From Pseudopyrenochaeta lycopersici (lineage: Eukaryota > Ascomycota > Dothideomycetes > Pleosporales > Pseudopyrenochaetaceae): a stretch of DNA of 64,000 nt. A program made the position numbers and the translations under genes. The stretch spans positions 62,001 to 126,000 of the forward strand of contig NHZP01000050.1 in assembly GCA_003313425.1 (NCBI GenBank). The letters run 5' to 3'. Position 1 is the stretch's first letter, and every line of letters starts with the position of its first letter. Of this stretch, positions 31,027 to 42,000 are shown in pieces. Under the pieces are notes generated by a model. It saw only the letters and a list, made by a program, of their open reading frames with translations. It searched no databases and had not been told where the DNA came from.

Positions 31027-32646
31027 ATGGCAGTCAACGAGATTCGAGATCGAATTGCCGAACATGGTGTACTGCATTTGCTGCGAGCTCTGCCATCACA
31101 TGAGGTCGTACAATGGGTGTCATTTCCCCCAGCATCACCACCAACAGCCCTTTTGCTCGGCTCTGTTCGCGACCATGATATCTTCGCTTACTTACAGATA
31201 TTTGATGATAACCCCAGTGAAATACGATTTGGCTCAAAACGTAGCGGCGCTGCCGAAGATGACTCTACCGTGTCTCAATTGTCACTATATGATGTCATGC
31301 TGTTGGCGCTTGATGCGCCATTTAAGTACTCTGCCGACAACACTAGATCTGGCAAGAGGAGATTCGACGCATTCATCAAATGGTACTTCTTGGCCAAAGG
31401 CTTGGTTGAGGACTGCTTCGTAAGTGACTATGTCGATTACTGCAAGCACTTCTCCGATGCCTTGAAGGCTGTTGATGAGGGGCGCCAGGCGGAGGAAGGA
31501 CACAGCGACCGCGAGAGCGAAGATGAATCTGGGACATCGGACTTGACTGAACCAAATTCGGATCCTGATGAAGCCTGGACCGCTCCTGGACTTCGCTCAG
31601 CCAACCGTGGCCAATCCAACAATAGACGGGAGCTAGGCACACGAAAATCAACGGCCGGACAGCTGCCAATGCCAACGGAGACAAATCAGCCAACAAATAA
31701 GAGCCAAGATGGGAATGAGGATCTGCACATACTGCGCGATTATCTAAAGTCGTGTGACGCTTTACATCTTTTGGACAACATTCCCGAACCCGACGACCTC
31801 TCATTTGTCAATCAAGTGAGCATAACAAGAGCAGTGTCAAAGAAGCTGTTTGTCGGCCATCAAGATAACGGAAATGAAATTTACGCATATATACGATCAC
31901 GACTCAATCGTTACGCTATCGTCTTCTATGCTGAGAACACAGATGGAGAATTATTTGGTACCAGCTCAGACCAGGTCGCAAAGGCACGTATCATTCATCC
32001 ATTCACCAAAACCTATCCGAGAGATTTTTCAATCATCGATCAATCAGATAGAGCCAGGTTGTCAACTCTGGTGAAGTGGTACTTCATCGCAGCAGGTGTC
32101 GCGAAGGATATTTTAAGTAGAGAAACGAAGTCGTATCCGGAGCGACTGCGCTCTGCACTTGAGTACATTGCAGAGCGGATGAATTGCGCTGCTGTTGCAC
32201 AGCCTAAAGAGCAGGTAGCAGAGGCCTCGCTCAACCTAAATACGAATGACGAGGAAAATCAAATGCCATCCATGCCGGTCACAACTACAACCCATTCTAC
32301 AACCTTCCCCGCTGTAGAAGATAAAACTCTACCACAAAAGCAGAATTCTCGCCCACTGCGAGGTGCAAAGCGTTCTGTCGAAGATGTCATGTTTGAAGAC
32401 CTTGCCCGGATCCTCTCCGAGGAGAAGACTCTTACGAGAAAGATCAATGATATCGACCAAGAACTTGAAATCTTAAAATTGCAGCGCGAGGACTTCTTGA
32501 ACAAATGGGCAAAACAGCATGAAGACATTATGGAAAAGAGGAGGAAGGTGGAAATGACAAGAGGAGATGTGAGGAGAACATTCAAAAGACAGAGTCTAGC
32601 CACCTTGACAGATGAGGAGCAGTTACTGGACAGCAAAACACCCTGA
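31027..32646 (+). CDS. Hypothetical protein with an internally duplicated domain and C-terminal coiled coil
   Basis: Single exon, 539 aa, from the ATG at 31027. Two copies of a domain of about 140 residues lie at roughly 8-145 and 235-390. Matching blocks are LHLLRALPSHEVV and LHLLDNIPEPDDL, DHDIFAYLQI and GNEIYAYIRS, and RFDAFIKWYFLAKGLVEDCF against RLSTLVKWYFIAAGVAKDIL. An acidic, Ser-rich linker separates them (EDESGTSDLTEPNSDPDE). The end is a basic coiled coil (about 455-530) with KINDIDQELEILKLQREDF and KRRKVEMTRGDVRRTFKRQ. No signal peptide or membrane span; the composition suggests a nuclear or scaffold protein. I do not recognise the domain. Confidence 0.7.
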   Translation: MAVNEIRDRIAEHGVLHLLRALPSHEVVQWVSFPPASPPTALLLGSVRDHDIFAYLQIFDDNPSEIRFGSKRSGAAEDDSTVSQLSLYDVMLLALDAPFKYSADNTRSGKRRFDAFIKWYFLAKGLVEDCFVSDYVDYCKHFSDALKAVDEGRQAEEGHSDRESEDESGTSDLTEPNSDPDEAWTAPGLRSANRGQSNNRRELGTRKSTAGQLPMPTETNQPTNKSQDGNEDLHILRDYLKSCDALHLLDNIPEPDDLSFVNQVSITRAVSKKLFVGHQDNGNEIYAYIRSRLNRYAIVFYAENTDGELFGTSSDQVAKARIIHPFTKTYPRDFSIIDQSDRARLSTLVKWYFIAAGVAKDILSRETKSYPERLRSALEYIAERMNCAAVAQPKEQVAEASLNLNTNDEENQMPSMPVTTTTHSTTFPAVEDKTLPQKQNSRPLRGAKRSVEDVMFEDLARILSEEKTLTRKINDIDQELEILKLQREDFLNKWAKQHEDIMEKRRKVEMTRGDVRRTFKRQSLATLTDEEQLLDSKTP

Positions 32647-32836
32647 GCTGCTGTCAGATGTGACAAGAACTGTGGTTGATTTGTGAATTTATGCGCATGT
32701 ATTGTTACGGCATGTATGCGATATTTCGTGTAACCATGGTACGGTTGAGTTTTATGATTGGTTTTATGTCCACCTTATTGCATGAAGGAATTTAAGCACA
32801 GCAACTACAAATCATCATCTTCACAATCACAAGCCT

Positions 32837-32843
32837 TATATAA
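32837..32843 (+). promoter_or_regulatory. TATA-like element before the 282-aa gene
   Basis: TATATAA lies 28 bp upstream of the ATG at 32872. The spacing is very short, so it may instead be chance within the leader. Confidence 0.25.
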
Positions 32844-32871
32844 TCACGCGATCAGGCTCGAGATCATCCTC

Positions 32872-33720
32872 ATGGATATACAGTGCCTTTTGAACAGCAC
32901 CGCTCCGTCGACCGTTTCGGTTGAACACGTCCCCCGCGAAAATTTAGCTCATCCGTCTCTTTCGATACAGAACTCGCCATCATTACAAGCACCGAATTCC
33001 CCGTCTCTACAAGACACCTTGCTTTCAGGCACACAGATGCCATCTTCAAGCCGAGATGCGCTGAAGCTGGATGCAGACTGTTCTTGCACAGACAACGATG
33101 TCAGGGAGCATATGAACGCAATTGGAGTCCGCAAGCCAGCAAACCAGGTAACCAAACACATTTGTCCGTTTAACGAGACAGACCATGAACCGCGGCTATG
33201 TATTCCTACAGCATCTAAGATTCCTTCAGAGTTCATAGATCCAAATCATCCAAAGTCATCGCTCACGGGCAAAGAAAGTTTGTCAGCTGTATGTGCGACT
33301 TGTGAAGGACCTGAGAGGTTTGACAAGGATTCATACCATGATGCCCCTATATTACCCAGAATACGCGATCCAGCAAGAAAAGACTCCACTCAAGTACAAT
33401 TGCCAAACAACAGAATTTCAAGTGACAACCATGGAGGTCTTGTCGTGGAAGATGTCGGCACTTCCAGTGCGAAGATTGTACCTGTCAAAGTGGCAGAAAA
33501 CCACTTGAAGGCTCTTGTTCCATCTGTGGGGATGGCAGAGTCTGATGCGGAAAGCAAGATCGTTGTAAAGCTGAAAGCACAGAGTCAACGAAGGAGCAGA
33601 AAGAAGTGCTTAGGTGTAAGACCGCGACGCAAGTATGGTACCAAGGAGAATCCTATTCCATGTAAAGTCAGGGTTGTAAATGGCTGGGCCTGTTATATGC
33701 TCTGCGAGAAGGAGGAGTAG
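32872..33720 (+). CDS. Hypothetical Ser/Pro-rich protein, basic C-terminus
   Basis: An open frame of 282 codons from the ATG at 32872; an earlier in-frame ATG at 32782 would add 30 residues. Most of the chain is low-complexity and polar (SPSLQAPNSPSLQ), with scattered cysteines and no domain. The last 50 residues are ordered and basic: QSQRRSRKKCLGVRPRRKYG, then CKVRVVNGWACYML, which may be a nuclear localisation signal plus a short conserved module. The gene follows the duplicated-domain gene on the same strand. It may be real but weakly conserved. Confidence 0.45.
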   Translation: MDIQCLLNSTAPSTVSVEHVPRENLAHPSLSIQNSPSLQAPNSPSLQDTLLSGTQMPSSSRDALKLDADCSCTDNDVREHMNAIGVRKPANQVTKHICPFNETDHEPRLCIPTASKIPSEFIDPNHPKSSLTGKESLSAVCATCEGPERFDKDSYHDAPILPRIRDPARKDSTQVQLPNNRISSDNHGGLVVEDVGTSSAKIVPVKVAENHLKALVPSVGMAESDAESKIVVKLKAQSQRRSRKKCLGVRPRRKYGTKENPIPCKVRVVNGWACYMLCEKEE

Positions 33721-33912
33721 GCGTTTATGAGGACTTTGAAATTGGAGACGTGTCACTGTTGTGTTTGTCGCTACTTGAATACGACTAGGTACAGGAGACA
33801 ATACTTCGGCTTCTCGGCCACCCAGACATGATCTGGGTCCCTGCCACGTGTAAAGAATTACAACCCCATTTCCTGCTCGCAAACTAAGTGATTCGAATCA
33901 TCTCGCCCTGTC

Positions 33913-35052
33913 TCAATTAACACGCTTGTCCCTCCCACCTAATCCTGCCCCGACCATCCTTCCCAGCGCGAACGCCATGACAAGTCCACCCTCCTCTTCC
34001 CACGCGACCTTTCGCCTCTTCAGCTCCTCGATCTTCATCTCCACTTCACGCAATTTGTTTTGGACCGCAACTTTTTTTGCTGGAATTGCCTCCCTCTGTG
34101 CCTCATACTCAAGTTTCTTGGTGGGTATCAGTTGAGCGGCCTCCTCACGCCCCTTCTCAGCTTCGGCATGTCGCCTATCCAGTGCTTGCTTGATTGCTTC
34201 GATGTCTTTGAAGGTCAAGGTGCTCATGTCTTCTTTAATACTTGCAGCACAGGCTTGGGCTATGGCCTCGTTATAGTTCTGTTGTTCGACTGGGAGTGCG
34301 GCGATTCTCTTCGTCAGTTGATCGTCTTCTATGTCGTAGTTGCTGATGGCGTCTATGTGGGACTTCTTGATCATATATTGCTCGGACAATGAATTAATGG
34401 TTGTGAGGTAATCTGGTACGATATCAATGTTCCCGCGGAGTGGCGTGTCTTCGAATACTTTTACGACAGCCTGGAGGTCTCTTTGGCTTTGCTCGACAGG
34501 TGCAGTATGACCGAGCCCATCAATGATCTTGCAGTCTGAGTCAGCATCTGATACTATGAGCGGCGCCTCATGATGATCGCCAGTTGGCAACTCTCGTTTT
34601 ATTGTCTTCTGTCGCTTTCTGTAGGACGGCGTTGACAGCGGGCTTCGCATCATTACGCTGTCGTTGTCGCTCGCATCTCCGACTTTCTCAACCCTATCCT
34701 CAGGCTCAAACAATGGGCTCTCACTGCGATCTCTCATCCGGTCTAAGAACCCACCATGAGACCTCCTCTTGATGCTGACTTCGTGTCCAGACATTCTCTG
34801 GAGACTACGAGCCGAAGACTTTGGCGTTGACGGCAGGGGCGTGTTGGTCGCCGAAAACATACCGTACTGCCCGTTTTTCAACTTGTCAGACTCTATCGTA
34901 TTCTCCTTGCCTAGTTTTGTAATCCACCTGCGCCTAAGAGGGTTCTCTTCGCTGTCAGTGTCCAATCCGGCGTCATTGTGCTCGTCCGCTTCGCTTTCCG
35001 AGCTGATGTCTACCACAGGAGCAGTGTGAGGACGCTTGTGTCGCAGCGACAT
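33913..35052 (-). CDS. Hypothetical coiled-coil protein, probably nuclear
   Basis: A minus-strand frame of 379 aa from the ATG at 35052. An upstream in-frame ATG at 35208 exists, but the stretch between has AG-GTACC and TTTCAG splice-like signals and a non-coding look. The N-terminal half is polar and Ser-rich (VVDISSESEADEHNDAG, STPKSSARSL), with basic clusters (RKRQKTIKRE) suited to nuclear import. The C-terminal part (about 270-360) is a coiled coil with Lys/Glu heptads (EAIKQALDRRHAEAEKGREE and KLREVEMKIEELKRRKVAWE), ending in a short hydrophobic patch (GLVMAFALGRMVGAGLGG). No known domain is recognised. Confidence 0.6.
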   Translation of the reverse strand: MSLRHKRPHTAPVVDISSESEADEHNDAGLDTDSEENPLRRRWITKLGKENTIESDKLKNGQYGMFSATNTPLPSTPKSSARSLQRMSGHEVSIKRRSHGGFLDRMRDRSESPLFEPEDRVEKVGDASDNDSVMMRSPLSTPSYRKRQKTIKRELPTGDHHEAPLIVSDADSDCKIIDGLGHTAPVEQSQRDLQAVVKVFEDTPLRGNIDIVPDYLTTINSLSEQYMIKKSHIDAISNYDIEDDQLTKRIAALPVEQQNYNEAIAQACAASIKEDMSTLTFKDIEAIKQALDRRHAEAEKGREEAAQLIPTKKLEYEAQREAIPAKKVAVQNKLREVEMKIEELKRRKVAWEEEGGLVMAFALGRMVGAGLGGRDKRVN

Positions 35053-35208
35053 GTGATCAGATGTTCTGATACCAGACTGAAACGGTATTAGTATGTGGGA
35101 AGTTAGTTGGTACCTGTAGTAATCTCGAATTTTGACAAGGCCAGTCGGTTGCTCGTGAACACCGCAATCTGAGGTGATGATGAATGGCACTAATAGTGAT
35201 TCTATCAT

Positions 35209-36023
35209 TCTGGGGACAGTTTGCTAACTTAACCGTGTTCCGATATCTCATCTTCGCCAGCTCACCTTCACCTTCACGAGCTGTTTGTCAGTTCCAAACT
35301 GTACAGGGTACAATACGAAAACATGCAACGGCTTTCGCGCTATATCTCGTGGTCAAACTGAATAAATGAGCAGGCATAATGCTCCTTTACACTCCACCAA
35401 GCGAAAAAGTATGATCCACATCACTTGCAGAATGAGCATGAGGGCACAGTCTGCGGTATTGATCCCCTCAATTTGTCTCTTCTAGCAATGCATCATGATT
35501 ACAGCGCACGATCACGTAGAAGCAGACGAACTTGCCACGTTCCCGATCTTAAACCTTACACCAAAGCGTAGTGAAATTTTAGGGCAAAGCTATTCAGCGA
35601 ATCGAGAGGAATCTGAGCCTCACTCTCTCATGCTCTACAAACGCACTTTGCACAGCTTTTTGTTGTATTCTTTGTTACGCGCATCTCAACATCGGCACAA
35701 GTGCGCTACCACGTTCAGTCATTGCAACACAAAACACATCCCAAAGCATGGTTGATAGAAAAGCAATGTTTATTACAATTTATACAAAGCACTGCCACAA
35801 AGGCTTATGCGCAGTGGACTATTAAACAAAGGAAATGGGTATATGGGTATAGCGAAACGATTGCCCACCCGCAAACCCAGACTCCGACTCCACGTTGTAA
35901 TGCTAACCCGTAGTCCATGGAAATGCGTCGACACCCTTCCTGCGCCAGTCTCCCTAGTATCTGTAATGAAATACCAATCTCAAACAAAGGAAACATGAGG
36001 TCTTCGCCTCATCCGTCAAGCGA
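35209..36023. other. Intergenic stretch
   Basis: No supported gene. Small plus-strand frames at 35495-35998 lack any recognisable feature. It probably holds the promoter of the coiled-coil gene and the 3' end of the dynein transcript. Confidence 0.5.
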
Positions 36024-39000
36024 TTACGACTCCGCCTCAGCCATAATCTGCTCGCCCTCATCCAGCATCTCTACCACCCTCTTTAAATTGCCGACCATTT
36101 CATTCGCCTGGCCAACAAGCAACAGCTTCTCTGCATTCGCCGGCAAGCCCAGGTATGTTGGTGGCTCACGCTCTGGCAAGTCATTAACCCACTGCATAAA
36201 GTCTTTCCAGCCCGTGGTGCTTGGTAGCTCAAGGCCCTGACTGTGTTCTGTGTCCTTGACGATCTTGAAGTTGTCTTCGAAGGCAGCGGGTGTCATGCAG
36301 TTGTCGACAATGGAGGCGAGTGTGCGCCAGTCAGACTCGTCGTCAATCTTGCCGCCGTACATTTCAGTAATGAGTGTACGGATCATCTCCCATGGGATCT
36401 TAGTAGGGGCGATGTTGGAGCGGCCTTGGGCGACCGTGTCGATCCAGGTATCGATGATAAAGCTGCAGCATTCGTACTGAGAAGATGTTAGCTTGCGTTC
36501 ATAGGCATGGAAATAGATTGAAACTTACATCGCTGTCATTGAACTCCCAAAAGCCCTTCCATCCTAGTGTAGGTGCGTATCGGAGGCGCTCTTGCACAAC
36601 AGCATGCAAGAAAGACAAGATGAGGTAAACCCGTGCCTTCTCGACAGGGGGTTTGATGGCCTTCTCAGCCAAAGACGAGAGGGAGTCCTTCATATTGGCG
36701 CGAATACCAGCAGGCTGCTCGTAAGACAGAACACGGGAAGCGCGGAGGAGGTTGACTGGGATCTTCGGGCTTGACTCCATGGACAGGAAGAGGCGGAAAT
36801 CGGGATTGGGCTTGAGCGCTTCAAGTCTCTTCTCAAGTGATTGGAGCCATTGAGGAGCGAGATGGACGTTCTTGACAAGTACCCAGTTACCCGTTGTGGC
36901 AGCGTTGGCAATGGCTTTGTCGGCAGATGCAGCACCTTCGTTCGAGCCCATGGCAATATTCGAACAGGTGACCTGTTCTCGCTCGACAAGATTGTCGACC
37001 TTGTAGCTTGCATCGAAGCCTGGGCTTGAGCTGAGAGCTACAGGTGTAACGGCGTTCACTTGCTTGACAATATCCCCAAGGTCGCCACTGGCATCCAAGA
37101 TGCCCTTGCCGAAAACCTCAGTGACGAAGCGCTCAACAGCGGGAACGAAACGATCGATACGGAACAGTTTGACGAGGACGAGAGCTCGTAGTTGCTTATC
37201 GAACTTGTTGAGTGATTCGGGCCAAGCTTGTGGCACGTGGCGTTCTCCTAGCTCCTCTGTGAGGAAAGCATCCCAAGCGCTGGCATCGATATTTTGAAGC
37301 TCATCCTTGAAGATTGGCAGTTTGCTTGCACGTTCCATGGCTTCGTCTTTGCGCTCTAGTTGAGTCGATACATCAACACCCTGCACGTCCGAATCCAAGA
37401 TAATGTCGATGTGAGACTTGTCCATTTTGTAAGGCGCAGCCTGCACCAATAACATGGCAAAGGTGACACGATCTTTCTGCAGTAATGACAATGATGTGCG
37501 ACGATATGCATCAACAAAGATCTCGGTAATGATCTGGTCGATGCGAGCAGCGTGGCCAGTGGTGGAAGAGTTTCGGACTTTGCGAAGGACAGTCTCGAAG
37601 ATCTGCGTGAAGTACTGAAGCGAGAATTGATAGAAGTGGTTGAGGTGATGCAGCTGCTCCAAGACGGCGAAGATAGCTGAGCATGAGCGAGCAACGACGG
37701 TGTATTCCTTGGTGATGTTTTCGACCTCTGTCATAACGCCAGCAGTTTCAGAGACCTTTTCTGAGATTTCCTTGGCTTCCTTCTTGAGCGTTTCCAGAGT
37801 TTCAATGACACGATCATCGTCGAGGATGTTGCCACGAGACTCATTGAGAGCTTGCAAGAGGCGCTTCTCAAGTTGGCGAAGATGAACAGCGAACTCGCCC
37901 TGCATCTTGATGAGATTCGATCGTCGCTCATCCACATCAGGTCGCTCTGACTTGAGAACTTCATTGAGGGTTTGTGTCTGCAAACTGCTTTGCGTAACCG
38001 TGAAGTTGACGAAGGTGGTACGACTGCAGATGTCGGGAGCAAAGTTGGCAGAAGGATCGCGTGTTGAAAGGTACAAGCGGAAGGATGGCGAGAAATCAAT
38101 CTCTTGCTTGCCAAGTTGAATGAGCACACGTCCACCAGTCTTTTGGTATTCTTTGTTGAGCACATGATTGAGGATTGGATCCAGATGTTCAGCATCTTGA
38201 ATCAAAATCGGGTTGCCAAAACGTAGGGAGCTCTCCAACTGTTTCGTGAAAGAGTCATCCAAGAAACTGGTGACCGTGAGGCGACGGTCCTTGCATTCGT
38301 TCTGCAAGAATTCTGTAGTCCTGCCAGACGGGTCGATGATCAGTGGGTAGCGGTTGAACCTCTGCAGGACGATGGCATTCTCGGTACATAGGTCATCGAC
38401 AGGCAATCCATTGTGCTGCCAGGTCAACCGATCATCAGCGGTCGAGAGGTACTCCGTGATCGTGTTTGGTGACTTGTAACTAATACCAGAGTGCTTGAGA
38501 TGCTCGTACCAGTCCTCGGTGAGAGCCTTCCTGTATTGCTGATCGTAGTACCCAGCGTAAGCAATGAAAGCAGCAGCCACAAGGACATCTCCGACAATAG
38601 TATCGATCTGGGAATCGAAGGATTTACTGCTCTCCTCCCATCTTGAACGCTCAGAAGACAAGCTATCAAGCAGGCGTACACTACGGTCGACCTTGAACTG
38701 GACGGTGGACATTTCAGTCTTGATAGCCTGCGTTTCGCTAATCAGGGCCGCGTATTCAGTCTTGTATCGACCAATGCTGTCCTCGAGGTTCTGGATAAGG
38801 ATCTCGGTTTCCTTCGCGCCGTCTTCTGTCTTCTGCAACTCGGCTTGCAGATTGTCGACCTCAGCACGTAAAGGCCCAACTCGATCAAGGATATCTGAAT
38901 AAGTAACTTGAGCAGACACCCACTGGACGAGGGGTCCACAAGCCTTGGAAGCACGGTTGACCTTCTCGAAAGTGAACTCCTCTCTGGAAAGATATTCGTT

Positions 39001-42000
39001 CTGCATTTTCTTGCGGTGTCCGGCAGTCATTTGTCGCTCGTTGTCGAACTGCACGATACTGGCAATGAAGTCGTCGCGCCTGACAATGGAAACAATGGTC
39101 TTCCAGCTGTCTGGCTTGTGTCCAAGAAGGGTGCAGACGGCCTCCAACGCAAGCTTGACACCAGCGGGAGGGTTCTGCATAGATCGCACTTCGGTAAGAT
39201 GTTGTCGCTTGATATTCTGGACACTCTTCTGCGCCTCTAGAACAGCAGGTTCAGCCGCAGCCAAATCGTCCTCCACAACCTCTTGTCGCTTCTGAATCTC
39301 TTCCTTATCCTTTGCAAGCCTAGCTTGAATCTCGATTGAGCTTGCTTTCTTGTATTCAGCCTCACGTTGATCCGCAATCATACGCTGCAACTTCTCGTTC
39401 GCTTCGGCGTCCTTCTTAGTAAGCTGCGTCTGCTTCTCTGCGAGACTTGCTCGCAGTTCCTTGACCTTGTCGAATGTCTCGCGGAGTTTCTCCAAACCAA
39501 CGTTAAGATGGCGTTGTTGTTCCTCAAGATCCTCTCGTTTCTCGTTGTACAGCTTGACGTATTGCGCCACGAAGTCCAGGAAGTGACGTGGTGTAAGATA
39601 CATCTTTCGGTTCTGCGTCTTCTGCAATTTGGTATTCTTGGCTTTCAAGGAGTGGTGAACTGCGACCATGGCGTTGACTACACTCTCACGATGAGAAGGC
39701 GGGAGGGTGAGTCCGCGATAAGCAACGGGAATGCTATCTGGTGCAATGTAGTTGGCTCGGTCCAAGTCGACAGATTGTGTCAGCTCGGAGCTGACCTGGT
39801 ACAGAGCCTGATCAGACCAGTCTCCAAACCAGTTGAGCACGCAACGATTGAACAACGCCGGACTGGTGGCAGCCTTGGACGATAGGCCTTCTTCGGGTGG
39901 GTTCATTGTGAAGACCACGTGCAGATTCTTGACAATTTGATCTGTAAACCACTTGTAGAGTTCTTCCTGGGAGTCGAGAATAGTACCCTGGCGTTGAGCG
40001 CCTTCCTTAATAGCAGTCATCAAAGAGGCATATTCGTCGCCCTCAAAGAGACCAGGAACCTCCGCATTGGCAAGAAGGGTGTTCATACGTTCGAGGAAAC
40101 CAGAGTCGAGAACGTTGGCTTCGTCGAGAATAAAGCATATCTTTTCACCCTTGCAACCACATCGTCGGAGCACGTTACGTAAGTCTTCGTCGAAATCATC
40201 CCCGGAGTACTTGCCGTGAACCTTAATCTGGTAGACACTCAGGCCGTTCATCCAGGCTACGAAACGTGACAAGGTAGTCTTTCCAGATCCACTGACACCG
40301 ATAAGGATGAGATGACCCTGCGGTTGGCGGAACACACGATCAATACGGAGAACGTGCTCGAGCACATCGTTGAAAAGGATGAGCGGAACATCGACTTCTT
40401 CTTCGCAGAAAGTCCGAAGTCGCGCCTTGACGAACTCTCGCAGCTGTTCGCGTTCAACTGGCACATAGTTCTTGGAGAGCCAGTTGGAGAACAAAATGGG
40501 GCCACCAAGAGCCTTTTCTTCATCGATAGTGGGGAAGTGCTCAGTTGCCACTCGGTGCACGCATTCCTCAGTCCACTGCCTTTCCTCCTCGTCGATAAGA
40601 CGATCTTGGAACAGTCGCAAAGCTTCATGTGCCCAGATGCGGACAAGTCCTTCAACTGGTAAAGTCTCGAGTGGGCGAAGAGCCTCATAGATACCACGTA
40701 CCCAGCGCGTAAGCTCACGAGGAGAGTAAACGTAGTGAGGCTGAATGTCTGGAGTGAATCGCTTCTGAGACTCAGCGTAAAGCTGTACCATGGCCTTGGT
40801 CAATGCATCAGAATAACCTCGTAGTGTGGGTATAATCTTAAGCACGGCACTATTGAAGGTGCCATAGATCTGAAGAAGAGACTGCTCTCCAGGGTAGTCG
40901 ACCATGATCAGCGGGGCATGTCGTAAGAACCTCAGTCCCATTGGCGTACGTCCAGCGTCAGTAGGAGGATTGCAAGCACCAACAAATTGGATGCGGTCAA
41001 GAGTGACCCAGGTTTTGTCGGAAGTCCTCCAGAAACCGTTATGCTCAACGAGCTGTCGCAAGAAGGAAATGGCGCGCTGAGTGCCATATTTGTCGGGTGC
41101 AGGCAGATTGATCTCATCGCAGAAGATGATGAGCCAACGACCAACCTGTGTTGGGGTGAGTTGAACGCCGTTAAGGGTCTTCTTGTATTCGCAGTACTGC
41201 TCGAAGGTCTTGATGAGAAGGTCTGGAGTCGTTGCGCTGGAGAAATTGAGACCGACGATTTGCATATTTGGCAGCTTGCGCAGAGCGCTGAAAAGAGTCA
41301 TTGTTTTGCCGGAACCAGGAGGACCGCAAAGTAGCAGGGGCTTGTGCTCCGCAAGCCATGAGTAAAGAACATCCTCGTGGCGGACGGTATCAAGAGTAGG
41401 AATGACCACATCAGTCTGCGTCACAGAGTGAGTGTTGACCTCAACGTTTGGAACCTGGTTCTGCCACATTTCCCAGTCTGGCTTGTCGGGTTTGACATCA
41501 TAGTCGATGAGGGAAGTAGACTCATTCAGAGGCGGCAATTCGACATCAGTAAGGCCAGCTATGAGATCACCGAATTGTTTGCGTTCTGAAAGAGGACAGT
41601 CGCCCACCAGAGCCCAGACGATTGCGACCAGCAACTTCTTGGCGAGATAAATCTCCATCTTGTCATCTTCGAGCGGGAAATCGGGATGCTGAACATTGTA
41701 CTCAAGCACATTGCGGCACGCTTTGTTCAGGAGTGAGAACAGAGTATTCAAAGCACGGATATCGGTGTACTCCATGATATGCTTGAATTTCCTTGCCATG
41801 CTGAGTGCTTTCTCGATGAAGCGATCTTGGGTAAGCTTGATATGCAAGAAATCAGCAATCAGCCCTTGAGTCGAGAGTGTCTTCAAAGACATCTGCCCGG
41901 GAGCTACAGAGTCGTCCTCGATGTCCTCGAACGCAACAGTCTTAAGATGCTCGATGTAGTTCTTGATCATCATGTCGATTTCGACGGTGTCGTCACTGAA

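Noticed and set aside
35495..35998. Small plus-strand frames between the coiled-coil and dynein genes
   Set aside because: No conserved features and overlapping random frames.
39367..39885. Long open frame antisense to dynein (also 47134-47811)
   Set aside because: Both are shadows of the highly constrained dynein frame.
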